Of a stretch of DNA of 64,000 bases, positions 7,906 to 17,255 are shown piece after piece; positions within the stretch are counted from its first letter, which is position 1; each line of letters opens with the position of its first letter. The notes beneath the pieces were generated by a model that made no database searches, had not been told where the DNA came from, and saw nothing but the letters and a program-made list of their open reading frames with translations. This DNA comes from Acidulodesulfobacterium sp021802425 (GTDB lineage Bacteria; SZUA-79; Acidulodesulfobacterales; Acidulodesulfobacteraceae): positions 124,001-188,000 of the forward strand of contig JAJZXJ010000001.1 in the NCBI GenBank assembly GCA_021802425.1, given 5' to 3'. Both the position numbers and the translations under genes were made by a program.

Positions 7906-8691
7906 ATGAGGGCGCTATGGACGGCTTCCACCGGTATGGAGGCGCAGCAATTGGAAATAGACAACATTGCAAACAATCTTGCCAATACCAATACGACGGG
8001 CTATAAAGAATCGAGGGTTAACTTCGAGGATCTTTTTTATCAAACCATTAAGTCTCCGGGGGCGTACTCTTCCGAATATACCCAGGTGCCGACGGGCATT
8101 CAAATCGGCTTAGGCACTAAGGTATCTTCTATAGAAAAAGAATTTACCCAGGGCGATCTCCAGCAAACATCCAATCCCTTGGATGTTGCAATATCGGGGC
8201 AGGGTTTTTTTCAGATACAGATGCCGGATGGCGAGGCTGCATATACAAGAGACGGTACTTTTCAAACAAATTCACAGGGTCAGCTTGTCGATGCAAACGG
8301 TTATCAACTTGTGCCGCCTATTACTATACCGCCAAACGCTACCTCCGTTACCATTTCGCAAAACGGTACGGTATCGGCGGTTGTTTCCGGTCAGACAAAT
8401 CCTGCTCAAATTGGTACGATAACGCTTGCTAATTTTATTAATCCCGCAGGCCTTAACAGCATTGGCCACAATCTTTATCTCCAAACTTCGGCTTCAGGGG
8501 TCCCGCAGATTGGAACCCCGGGACAGAACGGCATTGGAACGGTTCAGCAGGGTTTTCTGGAAATGTCCAATGTAAATTTGGTGGGTCAGATGGTATCTAT
8601 GATAACAGCCCAAAATGCTTATACCATCGATTCAAAAGCGATAACCATCGCAAATCAGATGCTACAAACGGCGGCGGGATTGATACCGTAA
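7906..8691 (+). CDS. flgG: Flagellar distal rod protein FlgG
   Basis: A 261-residue protein, the usual FlgG length. Key segments are MRALWTASTGMEAQQ at the start, IANNLANTNTTGYKESR, the central LDVAISGQGFFQIQMPDG, and the C-terminal VQQGFLEMSNVNLVGQMV with TAQNAYTIDSKAI. FlgG builds the distal rod that passes through the P and L rings. A ribosome site AGAGGGGG precedes the ATG. flgA begins 4 bases after the stop, giving the order flgF-G-A-H-I. Confidence 0.97.
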   Translation: MRALWTASTGMEAQQLEIDNIANNLANTNTTGYKESRVNFEDLFYQTIKSPGAYSSEYTQVPTGIQIGLGTKVSSIEKEFTQGDLQQTSNPLDVAISGQGFFQIQMPDGEAAYTRDGTFQTNSQGQLVDANGYQLVPPITIPPNATSVTISQNGTVSAVVSGQTNPAQIGTITLANFINPAGLNSIGHNLYLQTSASGVPQIGTPGQNGIGTVQQGFLEMSNVNLVGQMVSMITAQNAYTIDSKAITIANQMLQTAAGLIP

Positions 8692-8695
8692 GCTT

Positions 8696-9430
8696 ATGTT
8701 AAATAAAAACTTTTATAAAAATACGATTTTTATTTTCATGTTTTTAGGGTTTATTGTTGCGTGTCCCGGGAAAAATTCCTATGCGAAAGGTTATAGAAAA
8801 AACCCTGTAAAATTAAAACAAATGATAATAAATTCTTATTTAAAAGAGATACCGCTAAAATTCAAAAAATATTTTCATTTTAGCCGCTTCAGTTTTACGG
8901 GGCCGCTTAAAAATGTTTTTAGATATTCTATAAAACCGATAACTTATAATCCGGGATTTGCAGGGTATCATACGGCTATAATCAAATTAACGGATAAGAA
9001 CACAGGTTTGCTTAGAGGAATTGCCTATGCCGCTTTTAAAGTAAGAATTTATGCGCCTGTTGCGGTTGCCGCCCAAACTATTGGAAAATTTCAAATATTA
9101 AAGGCAAACGATGTCGAAATTGATTATAAAAACATTCCCGACATATATTCGGGGTATTATCTAAATAAAAAAGGCATTATCGGTGAAGAAGCCAAATTCG
9201 TTATTATTCAAAACTCTATCCTGTCAAAAATAAATACGGAAAGAAAAAGGATAATAAATTTTGGAAATATGGTTTATATTGTTTACAAAAAATACGGATT
9301 AAATTTAAAAACGAGGGGAATGGCGCTTCAAGCCGGTCCTTATAATTCTACCATAAGGGTAAAAAATATCGAATCTGGCGTCGTCGTGGACGGGATTGTC
9401 AAGTCAAATAAAATAGTGATAGTCAGGTAA
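8696..9430 (+). CDS. flgA: Flagellar P-ring assembly chaperone FlgA
   Basis: A 244-residue exported protein with a hydrophobic signal segment (about residues 8-25) and a C-terminal SAF/ChapFlgA region: VAAQTIGKFQILKANDVEIDY, GEEAKFVIIQNSILSKIN, and a final VVDGIVKSNKIVIVR. FlgA assists polymerisation of FlgI in the periplasm. The N-terminal part is poorly conserved, as is usual. It lies between flgG and flgH. Confidence 0.88.
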   Translation: MLNKNFYKNTIFIFMFLGFIVACPGKNSYAKGYRKNPVKLKQMIINSYLKEIPLKFKKYFHFSRFSFTGPLKNVFRYSIKPITYNPGFAGYHTAIIKLTDKNTGLLRGIAYAAFKVRIYAPVAVAAQTIGKFQILKANDVEIDYKNIPDIYSGYYLNKKGIIGEEAKFVIIQNSILSKINTERKRIINFGNMVYIVYKKYGLNLKTRGMALQAGPYNSTIRVKNIESGVVVDGIVKSNKIVIVR

Positions 9431-9436
9431 ATATGT

Positions 9437-10132
9437 ATGAAAAAATTTAAAAAACGGCTCTTTTTATTAGCTGTATTTTCCTTTTTAGCCTTGTCTTTAA
9501 GCGGGTGCGGTACCGGTTTTGTCACTCCGCCAAAATCTATGGTGCCTCCAACTTATGTCAAGCCTACGGCAAAAAACGGCGGAATCAAGAGTAAGCCGAT
9601 TTTAGGTTCTTTATGGAACGGTTCGCAAAACGGGACGAATCTATATTCGGATAATGTCGCATATCAGCTTAACGACATAGTTACCATAATCGTAAACGAT
9701 CAGACGCAGGCGCAGGACTCTTCGGGAACAACCCTGTCCAAGAATTCTTCGGGGCAGGGGAGCATTGCTTTCGGGAGTCTTGCGACCGCAAAACCCACAG
9801 GTTATCAAGGGTCAAATGTTGAAAGTTTTAACGGGGGGGGCGGGGTGGCCGAAAGCGGGCAAATATCCACCATGATAGAGGCGCAGGTTGTGCGTGTTTT
9901 TCCAAACGGAAATTTGGAAGTTAAAGGCGAAAGAGAGGTCTCTATTAACGGGGAAACAAGATATATCTTAATTAAAGGCATCGTCAGGCCCATAGACATT
10001 TCTCCGGGCAACACCGTTCTTTCAAGCCAGATTGCCGACCCGAGGATATGGATAAACGGGGAGGGTCCAGTAAAATGGCAGCAAAGACCGGGGTGGCTGT
10101 ATCATATATTGAACTTTATATGGCCATTTTAA
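9437..10132 (+). CDS. flgH: Flagellar L-ring lipoprotein FlgH
   Basis: A 231-residue protein with a lipoprotein signal: hydrophobic stretch then LSGC (Cys24). The mature part has the family core GSLWNGSQNGTNLYSDNVAYQLNDIVTI near residue 54 and the C-terminal VVRVFPNGNLEVKGEREVSINGE plus PIDISPGNTVLSSQIADPRI. FlgH forms the outer-membrane L ring around the rod, so its presence is direct evidence for an outer membrane. Confidence 0.96.
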   Translation: MKKFKKRLFLLAVFSFLALSLSGCGTGFVTPPKSMVPPTYVKPTAKNGGIKSKPILGSLWNGSQNGTNLYSDNVAYQLNDIVTIIVNDQTQAQDSSGTTLSKNSSGQGSIAFGSLATAKPTGYQGSNVESFNGGGGVAESGQISTMIEAQVVRVFPNGNLEVKGEREVSINGETRYILIKGIVRPIDISPGNTVLSSQIADPRIWINGEGPVKWQQRPGWLYHILNFIWPF

Positions 10133-10140
10133 TATAACAT

Positions 10141-10192
10141 ATATTACCGCTCACCCGTCTTTATTTCGCGGCCGGGTATAGCGGGGATATGA
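10141..10192 (+). other. Nested hairpin between flgH and flgI
   Basis: ATATTACCGCT and AGCGGGGATAT pair with two mismatches around an inner ACCCG/CGGGT stem. The outer arm ends just before the flgI ribosome site (GAGGA). There is no T-run. It could modulate flgI translation or processing of the transcript. Confidence 0.4.
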
Positions 10193-10201
10193 GGATACGA
10201 A

Positions 10202-11266
10202 ATGAGTAAGATTAAAAATATATTTTTAACGATGCTGTTATTTTTAGCAGCCGCGATTATTACCGGTATAAACCCTAATTTTTCCTATGCGGCTAAAATC
10301 GGCAACATTACATCTATTTACGGCGCAATGAGCAATCCAATCGTCGGCTACGGTCTCGTCGTAGGACTCGACGGGACAGGAGACCAGTGGGGCGTCAATG
10401 TTACGCAGCAAAGCATTGTTACTATGCTGTCCAAATTAGGCATTAATACCGACCAGGCTTCTCTTTATGAAATAAGAGACACGGCTGCGGTTATGGTTAC
10501 AGCGGAGCTTCCGCCGTTTGCTATTCCCGGTCAAAAAATAACCGTTACGGTAGGTTCTATCGGAAACGCGCAAAGCTTACAGGGAGGAGTTTTATTAATG
10601 ACGCCGTTAAAAGGACCAAACGGCGCTGTTTACGCGCTGGCGCAGGGGAGCGTGTCAACCGGCGGAGATGTCTCGACCGATAATGTATTACCGCTCCCGG
10701 GTTATATTCCCGTGTCTCAAAATTTTCAAACATCCGGCATAATAGATAACGGCGGGATAATAGAAAAAGGGGTTTCAATAGGGTTAAATTCATTTAATTC
10801 CATAAGATTAATTCTTAAAAATCCAAGTTTTACTACGGCGTCAAGGATAGCCTCGGCTATAAACGCAAAATTCGGAAAGGGTATTTCTAAATCGTTAAAT
10901 TCTACTCAAGTATTGGTTGATGTTCCCGCCTCATACAAAGGTAATGTTGCAGATTATGTTTCCATTGTTAATGCCGTTAGCGTGAAAACGCATTCAAGGG
11001 CGATTATAGTCATTAATGAACGCTCCGGGACTGTCGTAATGGGGGGCAATATCGGGATAAATCCGGTGGCAATATCTAATAGAAACATAATGCTTAAAAT
11101 AAATAAAAAAAGAATACCAAACGCATTTTTTTTAAAAAATGGCTTAACGGTGGACCAGCTTGTTAAAGCCTTAAATGCGGTTGGGGCATCGACTTCAAGT
11201 ATTATATCTATATTAGAATCTATTAAAGCCGCCGGAGCTCTTTCGGCGCAAATTAAGATAATGTAA
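10202..11266 (+). CDS. flgI: Flagellar P-ring protein FlgI
   Basis: A 354-residue exported protein with a signal peptide ending near residue 30 (SYAAKIG). Diagnostic segments are NPIVGYGLVVGLDGTGDQ, the stretch FAIPGQKITVTVGSIGNA, LQGGVLLMTPLKGPNG, and RSGTVVMGGNIGINPVAIS. FlgI polymerises into the peptidoglycan-associated P ring with the help of FlgA. Length and motif order are normal. Confidence 0.97.
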   Translation: MSKIKNIFLTMLLFLAAAIITGINPNFSYAAKIGNITSIYGAMSNPIVGYGLVVGLDGTGDQWGVNVTQQSIVTMLSKLGINTDQASLYEIRDTAAVMVTAELPPFAIPGQKITVTVGSIGNAQSLQGGVLLMTPLKGPNGAVYALAQGSVSTGGDVSTDNVLPLPGYIPVSQNFQTSGIIDNGGIIEKGVSIGLNSFNSIRLILKNPSFTTASRIASAINAKFGKGISKSLNSTQVLVDVPASYKGNVADYVSIVNAVSVKTHSRAIIVINERSGTVVMGGNIGINPVAISNRNIMLKINKKRIPNAFFLKNGLTVDQLVKALNAVGASTSSIISILESIKAAGALSAQIKIM

Positions 11267-11381
11267 AGGGGAGCGGAAAATATTAAAGATTTTATTTAAA
11301 AATGACGATTGTTATATGCGTAATTAAATCCTCGTTTAATTAATTACCGAATAATACAAAAATAAAAAGAAGGATAAACAT

Positions 11382-11672
11382 ATGACAATCCAGATTTCAA
11401 ATGTTCCGCCTGTTATTAACGAAATACCCGAAAGTAACGGCAATAAAACAAGGGGGGCAAATTTGCAAACCGGTCAAACGGCCGGAGATGAGGTGAATAT
11501 ATCCGACAGCGCAAGTTTCGCCGGCAATTTGAAAAGCTCCATCGATTCGGCTTCAGTAGCGGGTCATGCAAAGCTCAACGGCATTAAACAGCAAGTAGCT
11601 TCGGGGAATTATGCCGATAGCTCTAAAATAGCCGAAGGATTACTTAAGAATTTAGCTATAACTAATGAATAA
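11382..11672 (+). CDS. flgM: Anti-sigma-28 factor FlgM
   Basis: A small 96-residue polar protein. The motif DEVNISDSASFAGNLKSSID and the C-terminal helix pair VASGNYADSSKIAEGLLKNL match FlgM, which holds FliA (sigma-28) inactive until it is exported through the finished hook. The N-terminus is likely disordered, as expected. The ribosome site AGAAGGA precedes the ATG. It is followed by flgN and flgK, the classical order. Confidence 0.85.
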   Translation: MTIQISNVPPVINEIPESNGNKTRGANLQTGQTAGDEVNISDSASFAGNLKSSIDSASVAGHAKLNGIKQQVASGNYADSSKIAEGLLKNLAITNE

Positions 11673-11693
11673 TATAGACTAATTTTATAATTT

Positions 11694-12137
11694 ATGGAAA
11701 ATTTGACTGAAAATAAAAAACATTTTAATGAGCTGCTCAAAATTGTTTTAAGATTAAAAAAAGAACTTAACGAATCTTATTTAATCTTAAAGTCCGATTT
11801 TAATCCTCTCGAAAATATCGATGCTTTTAACGATAAGAGAAAAATATTAAATGAACTAACCTTAAAGTTAAGAGAGTTTGTTTTGGTAGAACAGGATAAA
11901 AGCGATGAAGAATTAGCTGATATTAAAAACAGGATAAGGGCTGAAATCTTTGAAATAATCAATATAAACGGGGCATTTTCGGGATTGATTAAAAAAAACA
12001 TATATTATAATCAGCTTACAATATCTTTCATTACCGATATATTTCATAAAAATTCTATTTATAACAAAGTCGGCGAAACTAATTCAAACTTTTCTCCATT
12101 AAAAAATGTTTTAATGGGGTCTGGTTTAAAGATTTGA
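11694..12137 (+). CDS. flgN: FlgN-type export chaperone
   Basis: A 147-residue, strongly helical protein with no enzymatic motif. The run LKIVLRLKKELNESYLILKSD and later KILNELTLKLREFVLVEQ suggest a coiled coil as in FlgN, which escorts FlgK and FlgL to the export gate. The assignment rests on size, helical pattern and its place between flgM and flgK, since FlgN sequences diverge quickly. Confidence 0.75.
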   Translation: MENLTENKKHFNELLKIVLRLKKELNESYLILKSDFNPLENIDAFNDKRKILNELTLKLREFVLVEQDKSDEELADIKNRIRAEIFEIININGAFSGLIKKNIYYNQLTISFITDIFHKNSIYNKVGETNSNFSPLKNVLMGSGLKI

Positions 12138-12201
12138 CAATTTATTCCATCTTAGCAAAGGATGGAGTATATGAAACGGAAATACATAAAGGTAATTTAA
12201 A

Positions 12202-14316
12202 ATGCTTACGATAAACAATATATTCGATATTGCCAATTCGGCTATGACGACCAATCAGGCGGCTATGAATACGGTGAGCCAGAATGTCGCAAATGTCAAC
12301 ACTCCATTTTACAATAATGAAACCCCTATTCTAAGCGAGGCTCCCGCCGTTGTCGGCGCGCCGTACACTTATGGAACAGGGGTTAATTTAACTCAGGTTC
12401 AAAGGAGTACAAATGCCTTCGTTCAGTCCGAGGTTAATAACGAAACAACCCAGAATAGCTATTATACTAATCTGTATCAGGGTTTAAATCAGATTCAAAA
12501 CCTCTTTAACGATCAGTCTGGTTCAGGTTTTAGCTCGGCTATTTCCGCATTTTTCAACGACTTTCAAAATGTCGCAAATAACCCGTCCAATACGGCTCAA
12601 AGAACCGCGCTTCTTTCCGATGCAAAATCATTAACCGGCGATATAAACAATGCTTATACCACCATAATGAATACCGTTTCCTCGACAAATACATCCATTA
12701 AAGGCATTATACCCGAAGTTAACAGCCTTACATCGCAAATTGCCTCGCTTAATCAGCAGGTTACATATGCGCAAAATACAGGAAGCAATGCCAACGAATT
12801 GCGAGACGAGAGGATGAATGCAATAAATCAACTCTCTAAATTAGTCAATATTTCTTATTATGAAAATAATAACGGCAAAATTAACATTTCGATCGGCGGC
12901 ACGCCCCTTGTTTTAAGCGATTCATCATTTAATCTTTCAACCAAAATTAATAGCGGAAATGTTAGCTCTTTAAATATAATGTGGAATGGACCTGCCGGTT
13001 CCCAGCAGGATATTACTCAAAATGTTACGGGGGGCAGTCTTGGCGCCTATGTTAATTTTGAACAGGCGGCGGCGCCGTCTTACATAAGCCAGCTCAACTC
13101 GCTGTCTGCCGCAATAACCGACAATGTTAACTCTTTGCAATATAACGGGTATGGGCTCGACGGTTCGACCGGCAGCTACTTTTTTAATCCTAATCTTACG
13201 ACTTCTGCCGGCAGCGGTGTTACGGACGCAACTATCAATACAGGATATGTTGCCGACCCGTCCAAACTTACGGGGGATAAATATTCGATTTCGACAACGG
13301 GCGGCGGCACTTTTACCGTAACTAACAACACAACCGGACAAACTTTAAGCAGTTCTGAAGTCAGCGTTTCTTCGGCAGCTAACAAATACGGACAAAATGT
13401 ATATACTATAGGTTTTGACGGGGTATCGGTAAATATTACCGGGACATCCACTACGGGAACCGCTCCTGCAAACGGGGATACTTTTACCGTCAATCAGCTG
13501 ACGACAAATCCGGCATTTACTATGTCTGTAAATCCAAATCTAAGTACATCACAGGTTGCTGCCGCTTCAGCCGTTGCAACGGCGGTCAATCCGAACAATA
13601 CCGGCAATGCTGCCGTAAGCGCAGGTTCGGTTATAAATCCTACGACATATACAAATGGAACCAATATTCCCGGCAGTAACGAAGGAGGGCAATACACTAT
13701 AAAATATACGGGACCTGGAACAACAGGAACTGGCGATTTTACCATTACAAACAATACGACAAATTTAACTCAAACAATAAATAATATACCTATAACGACA
13801 AATTCGTCCGGTCAATCCGAATATTCTATTTTTTTTGGTAATCAGACTTTTAGTGGTAGCAATGGCGCACAGGCAGAAAATTTTCACGTTACTATTACCG
13901 GAACGCCGCAGGCAAATGATTCCTTTACGGCAAATGTTTTATCGCCTCAGTCAACGGGTTTAAGTCTTACCCAGATGAATACGATAGGCTTAAGCGGAAA
14001 CAATGAAAACGCCTTAAATCTTGCAGCGCTTCAAAACAATAATGTGCCTGTTAACGGGACTGACACGACTATTTCAACCTATTATTCGGGTATTGTTTCA
14101 AATATCGGCACTCAGGCTCAAAGCGCGAACACCAATTATACAAATTCAAGTTCGGTTCTGACTAATTTGAAAAATCAATTGTCATCATCCGTCGGGGTAA
14201 ATATGAACCAGCAGATGACCGACCTTGTCAATTATCAAAATTCTTATCAGGCGGCGGCGGCTATAACGCATTCCGCAGAGGCGATTATGACGGCGCTTTT
14301 AAGTATTGTTCCGTAA
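12202..14316 (+). CDS. flgK: Flagellar hook-associated protein 1, FlgK
   Basis: A 704-residue FlgK, longer than the usual ~550. The N-terminal rod-type motif NQAAMNTVSQNVANVNTPFY and the C-terminal VNMNQQMTDLVNYQNSYQAAA are diagnostic. The extra length lies in the middle: two related beta-rich modules, about residues 361-433 and 498-582, each containing TNNTT, a YxIxF strand, an ITGT strand and a final DxFTxN strand. These probably enlarge the surface-exposed outer domain. FlgK forms the first hook-filament junction ring. Confidence 0.95.
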   Translation: MLTINNIFDIANSAMTTNQAAMNTVSQNVANVNTPFYNNETPILSEAPAVVGAPYTYGTGVNLTQVQRSTNAFVQSEVNNETTQNSYYTNLYQGLNQIQNLFNDQSGSGFSSAISAFFNDFQNVANNPSNTAQRTALLSDAKSLTGDINNAYTTIMNTVSSTNTSIKGIIPEVNSLTSQIASLNQQVTYAQNTGSNANELRDERMNAINQLSKLVNISYYENNNGKINISIGGTPLVLSDSSFNLSTKINSGNVSSLNIMWNGPAGSQQDITQNVTGGSLGAYVNFEQAAAPSYISQLNSLSAAITDNVNSLQYNGYGLDGSTGSYFFNPNLTTSAGSGVTDATINTGYVADPSKLTGDKYSISTTGGGTFTVTNNTTGQTLSSSEVSVSSAANKYGQNVYTIGFDGVSVNITGTSTTGTAPANGDTFTVNQLTTNPAFTMSVNPNLSTSQVAAASAVATAVNPNNTGNAAVSAGSVINPTTYTNGTNIPGSNEGGQYTIKYTGPGTTGTGDFTITNNTTNLTQTINNIPITTNSSGQSEYSIFFGNQTFSGSNGAQAENFHVTITGTPQANDSFTANVLSPQSTGLSLTQMNTIGLSGNNENALNLAALQNNNVPVNGTDTTISTYYSGIVSNIGTQAQSANTNYTNSSSVLTNLKNQLSSSVGVNMNQQMTDLVNYQNSYQAAAAITHSAEAIMTALLSIVP

Positions 14317-14338
14317 AGCGGTAAAGGAGGCACGAAAA

Positions 14339-15316
14339 ATGATACAGATAACGGACAACATGATATACAACAACATTAATAACGAGCTGTTAAACCAGTC
14401 AGCCCAGATTTATAACCTTCAGGATCAAATATCCAGCGGTTTGCAAATAAACTATCCGCAGGATAATCCCGCAGGCATGGTTAGCGTTTTGTCTTACAAA
14501 AATAGCACTTCGCTTATTAATCAATACAATTCTAATGTCAATCTTGCCAATGAGATTTCGTCTTTAGCCTCATCCACCCTCAATAATGTCATCGGGGTCG
14601 TAAATCAGGCTAAAACCCTTGCAATAGAAATGGCAAACGGCGGAACATCGGCGTCTAACCAATCCGGTGCGGCACAGGAGGTTAAACAAATCATAAACGA
14701 ACTTTTGCAATCGTCCGATACCTCTTATAACGGTCAAAATATTTTTACCGGAGAAAATTTATCGCAAACTCAGGCTTACGCATCCTCTCAAGCTTTTTAC
14801 AATGTTACTTCATCTAATGGAACGGTAACGCCGGTTAAATATAATGTTTATACTTATGCGGGAACGGATGTCAACCAGAGATACCAGATTACTCAAAACC
14901 AGACGATTGCTCCGTCGCTTACTGCCGATGCCGTATTCGGAAATGATCCTGCAAATCAAACTGCTTCATATAATCCGTCCGGATTAATTTCGGTCCTTTC
15001 GCTTTTTCAATCGGAGCTTTCGTCAGGGATTTATCAAAGCGATTCCCAAAATATAATAAGCGGAATAAAAAACGGTTTAAATCAGATATTATCCGCGCAG
15101 TCAACCCTCGGGACAAAAGTGCAAAGATTAAACGAGCAATCCACAAGTTATCAAACGGTATTATCAAATATTACCCAACTTCTAGGGCAAACGGAAAATG
15201 TCAATATTCCGCAAGCTATGACGAGCCTTACTCAGGCGCAGGATTCATATCAGGCAACACTTCAAACGGCGGCCGGTATCACTCAATTAACCCCGATGCT
15301 GTTAAAATACTTATAG
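14339..15316 (+). CDS. flgL: Flagellar hook-associated protein 3, FlgL
   Basis: About 325 residues. The N-terminal MIQITDNMIYNNINNELL and LQDQISSGLQINYPQDNPAG match flagellin-like FlgL, as does the C-terminal MTSLTQAQDSYQATLQTAAG. An in-frame ATG at 14306 would overlap flgK, but the strong ribosome site AAAGGAGG (14323-14330) and homology both place the start at 14339. FlgL is the second junction protein between hook and filament. Confidence 0.95.
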   Translation: MIQITDNMIYNNINNELLNQSAQIYNLQDQISSGLQINYPQDNPAGMVSVLSYKNSTSLINQYNSNVNLANEISSLASSTLNNVIGVVNQAKTLAIEMANGGTSASNQSGAAQEVKQIINELLQSSDTSYNGQNIFTGENLSQTQAYASSQAFYNVTSSNGTVTPVKYNVYTYAGTDVNQRYQITQNQTIAPSLTADAVFGNDPANQTASYNPSGLISVLSLFQSELSSGIYQSDSQNIISGIKNGLNQILSAQSTLGTKVQRLNEQSTSYQTVLSNITQLLGQTENVNIPQAMTSLTQAQDSYQATLQTAAGITQLTPMLLKYL

Positions 15317-15352
15317 TAAATTAATTATTAAGCCAACAAGCCAACACGCTAT

Positions 15353-15595
15353 ATGCTTATTCTATCCCGAAAAGAGGGTGAAAGTATAAAAATAGGCGAT
15401 AATGTTACTGTCGAAATTATTTCTATTAGAGGCGGAACAGTTAAGATAGGAATAAACGCGCCTGAGGATGCCCTGATTTTAAGAAAAGAACTTTATGATT
15501 CGATAAAGGAAGAGAATATAAATGCCTCCAATTTAAATTCAGGTATTATATCCAACTTGAACGATATATTTAATAGGGAAAAAAACAAAAAATAA
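15353..15595 (+). CDS. csrA: Carbon storage / flagellin translation regulator CsrA
   Basis: An 80-residue protein. The opening MLILSRKEGESIKIGDNVTV, the EIISIRGGTVKIGINAP core and the RKELYDSIKEEN tail are all characteristic of CsrA, an RNA-binding dimer that blocks ribosome binding at GGA motifs. It lies next to fliW and downstream of flgL, the standard arrangement for the FliW-CsrA-flagellin partner switch, which ties flagellin translation to hook completion. Confidence 0.97.
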   Translation: MLILSRKEGESIKIGDNVTVEIISIRGGTVKIGINAPEDALILRKELYDSIKEENINASNLNSGIISNLNDIFNREKNKK

Positions 15596-15627
15596 TAATT
15601 AATAACAAAAATAAGGGGTTTTGATAA

Positions 15628-16104
15628 GTGGATGACGGAAGCGCGATTATTTTAGTAAAGAGCATATATTACCCGCAAGGGTTGGCCGTAGAGAAGTCAA
15701 AAATTATAGAATTCGTTAAGCCCATACTCGGGTTTAACGCTTTTAAAAAATTCTGTATTTTGAATATCGATAAAGAAAAAAATGTTCCGTTTTTTATTTT
15801 GCAAAGCATAGAAAACGAGGATTTATGTTTTATTATCACCGACCCAAACCTGTTTTTTAAAGATTATAGCGTTCAGGTTACGGACGAGGAAAAAAACTTA
15901 TTAAGCCTTGATAATAAAGCTGATGCAATAATATTCGTAATAGCCACGCTGTCTTCCGATTTTTCCTCTTCCACGGTAAATCTAAAAGGCCCTATCGTTA
16001 TAAACATAAAAAATAACAGGGCTCTGCAAACGGTTTTAAACAACGATATATATTCGGTAAGGCAGAAACTTTCTATTATAAAAGGTGAAACGGCATCAGG
16101 TTAG
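15628..16104 (+). CDS. fliW: Flagellar assembly factor FliW, CsrA antagonist
   Basis: A 158-residue protein starting with GTG, preceded by AAGGGG at 15613-15618. The segments IIEFVKPILGFNAFKKF, PFFILQSIENEDLCFIITDP and VIATLSSDFSSSTVNLKGPIVIN match FliW. FliW binds CsrA or flagellin in a mutually exclusive way. The gene ends before a strong bidirectional terminator-like hairpin, so this is probably the end of the flagellar block that starts at flgF. Confidence 0.93.
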   Translation: MDDGSAIILVKSIYYPQGLAVEKSKIIEFVKPILGFNAFKKFCILNIDKEKNVPFFILQSIENEDLCFIITDPNLFFKDYSVQVTDEEKNLLSLDNKADAIIFVIATLSSDFSSSTVNLKGPIVINIKNNRALQTVLNNDIYSVRQKLSIIKGETASG

Positions 16105-16123
16105 CAATCTTATTCAAAAAACA

Positions 16124-16171
16124 AAAAAGGTGTCCGATTTATTTTTCAAAAAATAAATCGGACACCTTTTT
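16124..16171. terminator. Bidirectional terminator / long palindrome between fliW and GGDEF gene
   Basis: Arms of about 22 bases with core AGGTGTCCGATTTATT and its complement, flanked by A-runs on the left and T-runs on the right, separate two convergent genes. It should terminate from both sides. The core GTGTCCGATTTATT also resembles REP-type palindromes. Confidence 0.85.
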
Positions 16172-16188
16172 AAAGTAATCTTATAATT

Positions 16189-17229
16189 TTAGCCCCTCTC
16201 CCTTTTATCGATGACCACTTTAGACCCGATGCTTTCTTTGGCGGAAGACTTAAGAGCCGAGGTTATTTCGCTGATTTGCCCGTAATGCGTAATCTTTTTG
16301 TTTGCATTTGGAATTATTGAAATAGACAGGCTCATTATCGGAAATTGCCTCAATATTTTTTGCCTGTCGTAAGCCTCTATATAGCCTCTTTCTTTGTCGG
16401 TATTATCATAAAAGGAGAGTATTATCTTATCAAAGTTATATATAATGGTGTTTGCTATATCCAGCGCATCACCCGCATGAGAAACTACGGTAAAGTCATC
16501 TCCGCCGATATGTCCGACAAGCACATATTTTTCGATATCCCTTCTGCGTGTTTTGGATATGTCATAGACTGTTGTCGCAATAAGCCTCGAGGTCATCATA
16601 ATCACTTCATCGCCCCTGACAAACCCATATTTGTCGTTATACGATTTAAAATTATCGATATCTATATAAGAAAAAGAAAAATCTATATTTTCATCTATTT
16701 TATTTTTAATTGACCCCATTATCGACGAGTTTCCGGGCAATTTTGTGAGCGGATTGGCATCGAGGGCAGATTTAGAAGAACACAAAATACTGTTAATTTT
16801 ATATGAAATTTCACCTGTTGATAACGGTTCTTTAATGTAATCCTTTAAATAATACTTTGAACTTTGCCGGTCTATCTGCCCGTCTTTAATAGTTTCAAAA
16901 TTAAAATTCGCCGGTAATATGTAAAGTATCGGAATATTGCTAAGCATATTGTCAAGCTGCATATCGTTTATCAATTTAAGCTGGGTCATGTATGAGCCGT
17001 TAGACTCTTGAAAGCTGCCATCCCCGCAAGGAGTATTGAACTGCAAGGAAAGGTTTTCTATGCCGATCACGATTAACTGCGGCGGCGAAGCATATACGGA
17101 ATAGTAGGCTTGATTAAAAGACTCGAATATTTTAAAGCTATACTCCTTAAGTTCGCCGGGAATAATTTCTTTATATTTAGAGTCTTTGTTTGAAACGAGA
17201 AAAATTTTTATGTTTGTCTTTTTCAGCAT
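16189..17229 (-). CDS. GGDEF-domain protein with pseudo-receiver N-terminus
   Basis: A 346-residue protein. Residues ~1-150 look like a receiver fold, but the strand normally ending in the phospho-acceptor Asp reads LIVIGIE, so that Asp is absent; a late YIKEP echoes the usual Lys-Pro. Residues ~165-340 form a GGDEF domain with signature GGDDF, one conservative change from consensus. No RxxD inhibitory site is found at the usual five residues before it. It probably makes c-di-GMP, although the altered signature leaves activity uncertain. It is the last gene of a three-gene minus-strand group after the HDOD gene. Confidence 0.85.
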   Translation of the reverse strand: MLKKTNIKIFLVSNKDSKYKEIIPGELKEYSFKIFESFNQAYYSVYASPPQLIVIGIENLSLQFNTPCGDGSFQESNGSYMTQLKLINDMQLDNMLSNIPILYILPANFNFETIKDGQIDRQSSKYYLKDYIKEPLSTGEISYKINSILCSSKSALDANPLTKLPGNSSIMGSIKNKIDENIDFSFSYIDIDNFKSYNDKYGFVRGDEVIMMTSRLIATTVYDISKTRRRDIEKYVLVGHIGGDDFTVVSHAGDALDIANTIIYNFDKIILSFYDNTDKERGYIEAYDRQKILRQFPIMSLSISIIPNANKKITHYGQISEITSALKSSAKESIGSKVVIDKRERG

Positions 17230-17255
17230 TATATTTACGAATTAAAAGTTTTTAA

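Noticed and set aside
11284..11311. Sigma-28 promoter before flgM
   Set aside because: TAAA, 16 bases, GACGATTG only loosely fits TAAA-N15-GCCGATAA; spacing and -10 are both off, so it is not listed.
14306..14338. Longer N-terminus of FlgL
   Set aside because: The upstream ATG has no ribosome site and the extra 11 residues do not match the family; AAAGGAGG fixes the later ATG.
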